From Branchiostoma floridae (lineage: Eukaryota > Chordata > Leptocardii > Amphioxiformes > Branchiostomatidae), in the NCBI RefSeq assembly GCF_000003815.2, contig NC_049990.1, forward strand, positions 13,806,225-13,842,798: 36,574 nucleotides of DNA, written 5' to 3'. A program made the position numbers and the translations under genes. Within the stretch, counting starts at the first letter, position 1. Each line of letters begins with the position of its first letter. The notes under the pieces were generated by a model. The model worked only from the letters and a program-made list of their open reading frames with translations, made no database searches and was not told the DNA's origin. Shown here one piece after another: positions 29,440 through 36,574 of the stretch.

Positions 29440-30070
29440 TACCTGCATGAAATATTCTGATTATGCAAATGACTTGTACATCCGCATAATTTATGCACAG
29501 TCCATATTAATTATGCAAATTATGGAGTTATTTGAATAATTTGTATCTGCTGATCATCCACCTGCTACAAACAACACGTTACATGTATTTGAATCCAAAA
29601 ATGGAAAACACTAATAGATTTTCTCCATTAATTATTCAAATTAATTCCAAATTTGTATAGTTAACACTTCAATATGTACATCTCTGCTAAAGATATTTGC
29701 ATGCTAAATATCATGGAAATCGTCATTTCTATGTTCCATTATGCTCCTTGTAAGATTTTGACCAGAATGCCCCAGCCTGCACTTCCAGAGCAAGCTACTA
29801 GGGGGTCAAAACATACATCACATCTTCCTTACGTCACAAGCAATATGCCACCCAAAAAATTAAGGTCATAGCATGCCCAGGTCAAAAGACACAAAAACCG
29901 AAAGGTTTTGCTGCAGTACGAAGGTCGCAACTAGGGGGATCAAAATCGACCTTGACCTTCGTCTTCCCTACCCACATACCAAATATCATTACAATCCATC
30001 CAGAGATTCTAGGGCTACATGGTGACCACAAATATCCAGACACACAGACAGACGAGTCAAAATAAAGGCA
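29440..30070. repeat. AT-rich dispersed repeat, copy C (partial)
   Basis: Octamer modules (TTATGCAAAT at 29461 and 29510), then ACTAGGGGGTCAAAA, GTTTTGCTGCAGTACG, CCCACATACCAAATATCA, ATCCATCCAGAGATTCTAGG and a short CA stretch follow the order of copies A and B. Both hairpin ends are missing. Confidence 0.65.
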
Positions 30071-30319
30071 TGAACAGACGCACCAAAAACTGTTCCTCCA
30101 ATTTTTTATGGATGCAATTAGTCTTATGATTAATTAGTCTTATAATTGTTTCGTGGAATATTTTGCCAACGTCTACATCTGTTTGGAGCTCTTCAAGTTA
30201 TGGTGCACACAGACTTTGCACGGACACATTGCTGCAGAAATTCCTGCATAATTTCCTGCAATCGGACGTATAATATGCACTGATCATGATAAGGCTAGGC
30301 CCTACCTGTGTGAAAATTT

Positions 30320-30815
30320 GCCCGTCCCGGACTAGTCCGGACCGGCATGAACCGTCAGTTCGAACCATGCAATAGTCCGAGGGTCGGACTGGTCGGTCGG
30401 ACGGGACGGACGCTCGACAGTTCGCAGAACGGTTCGGACGGCCATAAAGGGTCCAGATTGGCCGCTTGGACTAGCCCGGACTACGTCCCGGACTGGTCCC
30501 GGACGGCATGGTTCGAACGCTTTCGGGCGGCGGCCTGGAGCGGGCCGTTCGAACGGTTCGAGCCGGTACGGCTCCGCCCGGGCCGGACGGCCGAACGGGC
30601 GGTTCCCATAGCAACAAAGCGATCCGAACCGTCTGGGGGCGTGCAGAGCACCGCGGGGCGCCGGTTCGGACGTCTGCGGACGTCTGCGAACGTCTGCGAA
30701 CCACCAATTTACATGGCAACTGTACCTCCCAAACACCCGTGAAATGCGTAAAATCGTGCTGTTGTGAGGTGGAAATCGCTGCCCAAACAGTTCGGACGGT
30801 CTGAACCGCCGGAAT
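30320..30815. repeat. GC-rich block of CCGAACGG-like motifs
   Basis: About 500 bases, far richer in G+C and CpG than the surroundings, with dense variants of GTTCGGACGG and its reverse complement, and a 12-bp tandem GACGTCTGCG.AC repeated about three times near 30665-30705. Long overlapping open frames occur on both strands because stops are rare in such sequence; I do not call any of them genes. Confidence 0.65.
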
Positions 30816-31816
30816 GCCGTCACAAAATAGAAAGAATTTGAATGCAATTCATCCCTCTGCCGCCAGCGCTCCTATAGACAAAATATTAATGACGGCTTGA
30901 AGTTACAGAATGACACCAGCCGCAAGACAATCATTGTAAATCACATGTGCCCTCACTTTGACGTTATGTGCGTGCGGAGTCCCAGGAAACATTTGATTGC
31001 CCGCACAAACCATGTACAAAGCGTAAGTAATGGATTTCTGATGTCTTTCCGACTGAAGCGTGGTTACCAAACATGTGGTGGAGACACTATCACTAATATA
31101 TGATATACATTCAAGTCCATAATCTAGAAGATTCATTTATAAACATCATTGAATGCCCTAATATATTCATGCCAACGCTAGGCACGTTACGCACCCAGCG
31201 GCGGCGAGGGTTCAGTGACCCCATCTCAAACGTAAACAAGAAGACGATCCTATGAAGAAGCCAAACATTTTGTTGGTGTGTGTTGAACTTTATTGTATTT
31301 TGTTGAAAGAAAGTTGTATCTAAATATTGAATGGTAATATATGTTAATCTAGTGCCACAAAATATTATTCTACGTGTCTAAAATAAGACTAGTTTTGATA
31401 TAGGTGCTGGCCCCCATACGTGAATTGAACTCTCCCACACTTGATTGAAGCCTCCCGGTCCTTTGGGACAGCCGCCCGACAAGTGCGCACATGTCTATAA
31501 CTCGTTGTTTGTTGTTTATTTTACGTTCCATGTGTTAATTTTTGGCACAGTTTGCACATCCATTGACAGGAATACCACTAAGAATGATGTCGTCATTATA
31601 CCCATTTCCTTTGTGTTTCTTGCCTTTTTTCACGAGCAAGTTATTCAAAGACGGGAAAATACGATCCAGATATCAATTTGCGAGCCAGTGGCTAGGCCAC
31701 ACCCACACAGCGCGAAACTTTAGGTATAGAGGCGTGCCGCTGTCCATCATCGCGTGGCGACCGACAAAATAATTAGCAACCATATCTCCGCTAGCTGGGT
31801 GTCATGCTGTCCGTAT

Positions 31817-31823
31817 TATAAAA
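31817..31823 (+). promoter_or_regulatory. TATA-like element before a candidate first exon
   Basis: TATAAAA at 31817-31823, with an initiator-like TCAGT at 31854-31858. The spacing of 39 bases to the A of TCAGT is longer than ideal. No ATG lies between here and 32000. Confidence 0.35.
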
Positions 31824-31999
31824 CGTCTGCACAATTATTATTGGAACCTTTCGTCAGTAAATTTACTTTGCGCACTTGTAAGCGACTTTTGACAAGACTG
31901 GCCGGTGTTCCCGTAAAGCTTTCCTTCTGTCCTAATCCCAGCAAAACTGGTCTCCGGGGACAGCCGCCTACCAGACCGATTCGTAGGGCAGTAATCAAA

Positions 32000-32079
32000 A
32001 TGTCACACTACAACGGGTCTCCAATTTCTGGAAGGGTGGCAAAATCACCAACGTCCGGCCGCACCTTTGAGCTTCGGCC
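32000..32079 (+). CDS. Candidate first coding exon of an unrecognised gene
   Basis: ATG at 32000 (ATCAAAATGT, A at -3) opens 26 codons beginning MSHYNGSPISG and ending FELRP, with a near-consensus donor CC|GTAAGT at 32080. It is the first ATG after the TATA-like element, and the leader is 5'-UTR-like. The peptide is rich in Ser, Gly and Arg and I cannot assign it. No downstream exon with matching phase is evident, so the rest would lie beyond the window or this is chance. Confidence 0.33.
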
Positions 32080-32762
32080 GTAAGTCTAGAATCTACTTAA
32101 ATTATTCAGCAAAGCAAATAGGATGTAAAATCTGCTTGTCTCTAGTGTATAGTTATTGTGCATGTGATTTCATTAACTTTTGTAAAATCAACGATATTCA
32201 GAAGGCTTCAGAAGTACCACGAGTGTTATCATACAATGTTGATTGAATGAGTAGAGATTAAAAGACGTCACCTTAGAGGATTATTGTTAACCTACGCCGT
32301 AGAAGTTTCAACTTTCACATCGCTTGATAGATTTTTATGCCCGTCAAAGGCACATGTGTGAATAGCAGGCGAAATCTTTACTTGCGGCACAAGTAAATAA
32401 ACGCTTTTTGAAAAGTTGGTAAGGAGGAACAATATTAAACGGGGAGGATTATTGTCGAGGAAATTCCGCTCGTGAGGACATGGATATAACGTCCTTGGGA
32501 GGAAGTTACTAGTATGCCATGGTGAGGAGAAGTAATTCTATGGAACGTTGATATTAATATTTTTCAGTTGTAGTTGTACTCTACTCTCTCTACTCTATAT
32601 GAAGCATGGACATGGACACCTGACGTGCTAATTCAGATTACGCTTAGTCTACAGTTTAGTCTTTGTTCTGTGCGTTTGTTACACAACATTGGGCATGTAC
32701 ACAACCAAGATACGCTACTGAAGTACAGAGAAGAAAACAACTTCGCTGGAATTTCACAGGTT

Positions 32763-32886
32763 TTATCCCCAGGGGCAGGCAGGCGAGTTTCTAAAGCTTG
32801 ACTCCCTGCTGACAATAATCCCGATAGCCCGTCCGAACGGTTCAAACGGTTCGGGATTTACTGTGGCGTGTCCAGAGATCCGCCTG
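32763..32886 (+). repeat. 124-bp direct repeat, copy 1
   Basis: Matches 33671-33794 over its full length: TTATCCCCAGGGGCAG, AAGCTTGAC, CCCTGCTGACAATAATC, GATAGCC, GTCCGAACG, AACGGTTCGGGA, GCGTGTCC and GAGATCCGCCTG in order. Confidence 0.85.
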
Positions 32887-33670
32887 GCTCCGACATGTCC
32901 GACCCGTGAGAACGTTGCCCCCAACCAGGGAGGTTTTATCAAACCCGGGACATTGAGGAAACAACTTCGTTACCTTCGTCATGGATTTAAAATTACCTCC
33001 GATTAGTGGTGTATGCGGAAATTGTAAGACGATCATAATCACATCATTATCTTCGCCGAGAAGGTTATATTTATGATATAATTTGCAACGGTACGTGGAA
33101 ACATGACTTCCTCTTTGCTGCAACAAGTGAAAATTACGTCATCATACTACTGTGTTTCCACGAAAATGGGCGCTGAAACAACATTGTGCATAATACAGCC
33201 CACAGGAGTCCCAGTAAGTGCGGAAAAAATACATGGATACTTCAGTTAGCCAGGATTTTGACTGTGCTGTTGATAATTTCACATCTAACACACTTGGTAA
33301 CACAGCTTAACGATGTAAAACAGTTTCTTACCAGTTCAGTCTTGAACAAGAAGGGATGTTTGTATTCCAGTCCGTTCGTATTCCACGGAAGTTTCGGCAG
33401 TCGGTTGGAACAGCATCAGAACATAATTCCACACAAATTGTTTGTGTTGCTGGTCCATTTCCATCTCTCCATGGCAGTTTGATGCATCCTGACCCGAAAC
33501 GACAACGTACAAACCCCTCACGCGACACCTCTTCCAACTTATCCATGATAGCCTGTACATTTAGCCTTAGTATAAGACTAAAAAGCGGAAAAATAACACA
33601 GGACATCAGGAAACGGTTTACTGATGAGTTTTCAATTTGAAATGACCGCGACGCACGCGCAATGCTCATG

Positions 33671-33794
33671 TTATCCCCAGGGGCAGACAGGGGAGTCTTT
33701 CAAGCTTGACACCCTGCTGACAATAATCGTGATAGCCGGTCCGAACGTTCAGAACGGTTCGGGAGGCACTGTTGCGTGTCCTGAGATCCGCCTG
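33671..33794 (+). repeat. 124-bp direct repeat, copy 2
   Basis: Same length and order of blocks as copy 1, offset 908 bases, same strand. The enclosed 784 bases have several overlapping open frames but no retroviral or transposase domain. Confidence 0.85.
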
Positions 33795-34279
33795 TCCCTG
33801 GCCCGATCCAGGGCAGTTCTCTAAGTCTAACCTTTCATATTACGAAAGATGAAGCGTCCAAATTTCTCAGGGGAACATGACACCGACCCGTAGATTGTGC
33901 GTCACCATCCCCAACCCCTATCACTACTGATTTGCGACGCACGGGTAGTGAATTGTCTCTCCTTCTGTAAGTGTAACGTGGATGCAGCCATCCTGCCATC
34001 CACGGCGTTTCTTTATCCGGTCGTCGCTTCGACTAACGAGTAATATATTTTCGAATTTATTGTACATTTGTGCTCCTCAAGCTAATTACAGGTCAATATG
34101 ATAAAGTAGTTCTAACCCTTCTAACAAGAAAATAAGTCATTGATTATTCATGTAAAATGGTGGCGTTAGATGTTCGGCTAACCGTTACCCGTGCCCTGTT
34201 TTGGATACTGTACTCCAGCGTGACACAGCACTGCACTTGTTTTTAGTCCCACTTTCTTCATATAATGTCAAGGGGAATA

Positions 34280-34698
34280 TTACTGGTCAAAATCAACAAG
34301 TTTTAGATAATTCAGAGGACCAAAACTCGATTGAAGTCTCGCTGCAAAGTTACCGGTAGTCAGGTCGTCCAACAGGTGCTCCAACTGGTACGACTCGCAA
34401 AAAAATTCCTCTTCGGCCAAAGCCTGCGCTTTGACTCCAAACGGTGGTGGAAATTTTAGAAAGTGAGAAACATTTAAAATATATTGCACTTCACAAATCA
34501 TGTTAGTTATTGTCCACAAGGCGAGGTAATGCCGGACGTCATGAAAGGTAATAAAGATACTAAATACGTTTTCAAAATTGTCTCCCGTATCATTGCACAT
34601 TTGGACAGAATCGCCGCTTGGTACCATGACAATCATTGGAAACGTAGAGCTACTCAATGTCGTCCTATTTGTAAAGCGCCAGGGACAATTATTTAATC
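34280..34698 (-). other. Open minus-strand stretch after an acceptor-like site
   Basis: CTTTCTACCCTAG on the minus strand ends at 34699; the frame then reads NNCPWRFTNRTTLSSS, later FENVFSIFITFHDVRHYLAL, and stops at 34280. No domain is recognised. Confidence 0.2.
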
Positions 34699-34839
34699 CT
34701 AGGGTAGAAAGATTAGTTCTACAGAGAACAATGGTGGTCTAGAGATCTGTTAAACTTTTCTCCGCCCGTTTTAACGCCGTGCAAGCATGATCAATCCCGG
34801 GGTGTGTGGTGCACCGGTGAAAACTTGTGCCATGGTGAC

Positions 34840-35071
34840 CTACAATAGTATTGTCTTTTATTCTTCTTATAGTACTTTGCTGCACTGCGTTTGGAAGACA
34901 ACGGTTCTATTGGCGCGGGCAATGTAGATAGCAAATCAAATAGTGCAGCAGAGTGGAGAATGTAGCGTTCGTGTGAGTTAGAAACGAAATACGGAGTGCC
35001 GAATTGTAATTCGCCATGCCACTGCGTGACTATCCACAAGGTATCTGCTGTTACGTTTTTCTCATTTACCG
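34840..35071 (-). CDS. Candidate minus-strand exon, unrecognised
   Basis: A long pyrimidine tract and CTCTAG on the minus strand (GTTTGTCTCTTTATTTTTC then TCTAG, ending at 35072) precede an open stretch reading VNEKNVTADTLWIVTQWHGE, then ERYILHSAALFDLLS and KYYKKNKRQYYC, up to a weak donor AG|GTCACC at 34839. It may be one exon of an unknown gene; the phases do not match the neighbouring open stretches at 35177-35540 and 34280-34698, so a gene model cannot be built. Confidence 0.25.
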
Positions 35072-35176
35072 CTAGAGAAAAATAAAGAGACAAACAGAAA
35101 CAGGACTAAAATATATTCATTCTTCATAAGAACAGATTTCGTAACAAAAACTTATTCATTATGTTCCTATAGATAT

Positions 35177-35540
35177 TCATATGTATATTAAGTTATAGAC
35201 CTGACAAAGTCGCTTTACTTTTGTCGTGTCAACAAAGATTTTATATGCTGCATGCACGGCATTGGTGTACGAGATGCGATGGAAAGACTGGTACGTCGAG
35301 AGGGTAAACATGTAGGTGTGATCCGCGCACTCAACGCCGCATGGGCGTGATGGACAATCCAAACTCCGCTGCAAGTCAGAGCAGGCCGACTTCATTAGAC
35401 CGCCCGGCATGCAGGACCATAAACAGGCATTTGTCGCAGTTCTCCCAGACTTATTTTCCCGTCCATAAAACTCGGACAGGGCCCACAACCTAAATACGTC
35501 GCAAAATGTGCCAATGTAACTGCGAGAATTTTGGCATTGT
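35177..35540 (-). other. Open minus-strand stretch, Cys-rich, possible exon
   Basis: Open from about 35540 to a TGA at 35177; it reads RLWALSEFYGREN, then ACLWSCMPGG, ACSDLQRSLDCPSRPCGVEC and YMFTLSTYQSFHRISY. Seven cysteines fall within about 35 residues. No family is recognised. Open stretches of this length also arise by chance in 36 kb. Confidence 0.2.
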
Positions 35541-35871
35541 CTGAATCACTTATATTTATCGTAAAATTTCCCCTTTGTCACATTTCTGCGAATGTTTAAA
35601 AGTTCTTATTGACGACCAGGGGGGTCGTGGTTGAACAGCGTGTTTTGGCTCGGCATATTCGGATGAATTTCCAAGAAACTTGATAGTGGGGCATAGGATT
35701 TCAGCTGCAGTTTCTTACAACCAATCATGTGGCTCATTATGTGCAGTGAAAATCGACGTCTCCGGCTCATTTCGTACAAATCGTAGCGATTGGCTAGCCA
35801 GTAAATAGATTGTCTCACACTGTACAAATCAAACGGCTGCCGCCAGCATGGCGCCATGGCAACAGCCAATG

Positions 35872-36574
35872 TGTGGCGGGAAGACCACCAGAGCGCCGCT
35901 CACGTGCGCCTCACAGGCGGGATGTCAATCAACCCGCTGTTTATTTCCGCGGGTGCGGCCTGGAACTGGGATGGCCGTATTTGCCAAAATCATCTCGCGC
36001 ACGGAACAGTCGGCTTTCCGAGCAACGCTCGCATATGCAGAAAAACTGCACTGAGTAGCGGAGCAGATTCTTCAAAGGGTGACTCAACACAGTGTAAGCT
36101 GGAAATTGGAAAATGAACAGCATTTTATAAGTGTATGTAAACTTTACTAGAACTTGTAGAAGACCCATCAGTTCGTTTTGCTACTCTATTGAGTATCGTA
36201 TTATACTCTACTCTTCACTTCAGATAGCCGTGCGTGGTGACTATATAAATTAATGAACGAATATGTACAAGAAAATACGTCACCCATTCATTAGTCGCGG
36301 CCAAAATAGTATAGAAGAAAAGTTGTAGATGTGAAGGTAGAAAAATCTAATTTTTAAATTTTATTTTCATAGTATTGTTCAGGCGATAGTGCAACGCTAT
36401 TACTATTAGTGTTCGCCCGCTCTGGCTGTTGCCCCGCAGTAATGGACGTAATGCATGCCTCTAACAATGTCTAATAGTCTCACCTACGGACTTTATCGCT
36501 CTTCTGGTCGCTGCGCTTAGTGTACGGAAGGGGGCGCTGTCGCACGGCTTCATACAATTTAGGGACTTAGACGT
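35872..36574. other. Right end of window, no gene recognised
   Basis: Several overlapping 68-86-codon frames on both strands, with no domain and no consistent splice signals. Confidence 0.4.

Noticed and set aside
30332-30847. Long overlapping open frames in the GC-rich block, up to 171 codons on the minus strand
   Set aside because: Four frames are open together in CpG-rich repetitive sequence where stops are rare; the peptides are Arg/Pro-rich low complexity without a domain.
33328-33669. 113-codon minus-strand frame between the 124-bp repeats
   Set aside because: Overlaps two similar-length plus-strand frames and shows no domain; no reason to prefer any of them.

Overview
This is eukaryotic genomic DNA that reads like an invertebrate chordate, most likely a lancelet (amphioxus, Branchiostoma). 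The genes are split by GT-AG introns, the encoded proteins are animal families close to their vertebrate counterparts, and introns and intergenic DNA are packed with short, degenerate mobile elements and minisatellites. Nothing bacterial, no operon, no CRISPR array and no RNA gene other than a tRNA-derived SINE was found. The species name is an inference from protein similarity and repeat flavour.

Two protein-coding genes are solid, both on the + strand and head to tail. (1) The 3' four exons of an aspartoacylase-family zinc amidohydrolase (ASPA/ACY3 type) lie at 500-786, 3685-3792, 3900-4009 and 4536-4730; the first ~80 residues lie upstream of the window. Splice phases are consistent throughout, and the visible catalytic residues are conserved. 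(2) A complete five-exon FAXC (failed axon connections homolog) gene lies at 8760-8976, 9866-10002, 11960-12126, 12807-13009 and 28434-28648. It encodes 312 residues with an N-terminal membrane segment and a GST-like fold; its last intron is 15.4 kb.

The rest is mostly repeats. The ASPA intron 787-3684 holds a 184-bp MITE, an 18-bp minisatellite and a 10-bp minisatellite made of splice-acceptor-like units. The intergenic stretch 4731-8759 holds a LINE remnant, a long stem-loop and a 1.6-kb AT-rich repeat whose modules carry palindromic octamers. FAXC intron 2 carries a 5'-truncated LINE with a 14-bp target duplication, inserted into a short palindrome. Intron 3 carries a tRNA-derived SINE. 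Intron 4 carries two more LINE 3' ends, a second AT-rich repeat, an inverted repeat pair 12.7 kb apart, and a possible 5.4-kb DNA transposon (18750-24188) bounded by imperfect terminal inverted repeats.

After FAXC (28649-36574) there is a third AT-rich repeat copy, a GC-rich block built on CCGAACGG-like motifs, a candidate TATA promoter with a small first coding exon (31817-32079), a pair of 124-bp direct repeats, and a cluster of open minus-strand stretches that might be exons of an unrecognised gene. These last items are low confidence.

No new multi-gene system is visible. The most distinctive observations are the acceptor-mimic minisatellite in ASPA, the nested LINE-in-palindrome insertion, the octamer-palindrome repeat family, the stem-loop with a polyadenylation signal in its loop, and the 5.4-kb TIR-bounded segment. 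All alignments and counts were made by eye.
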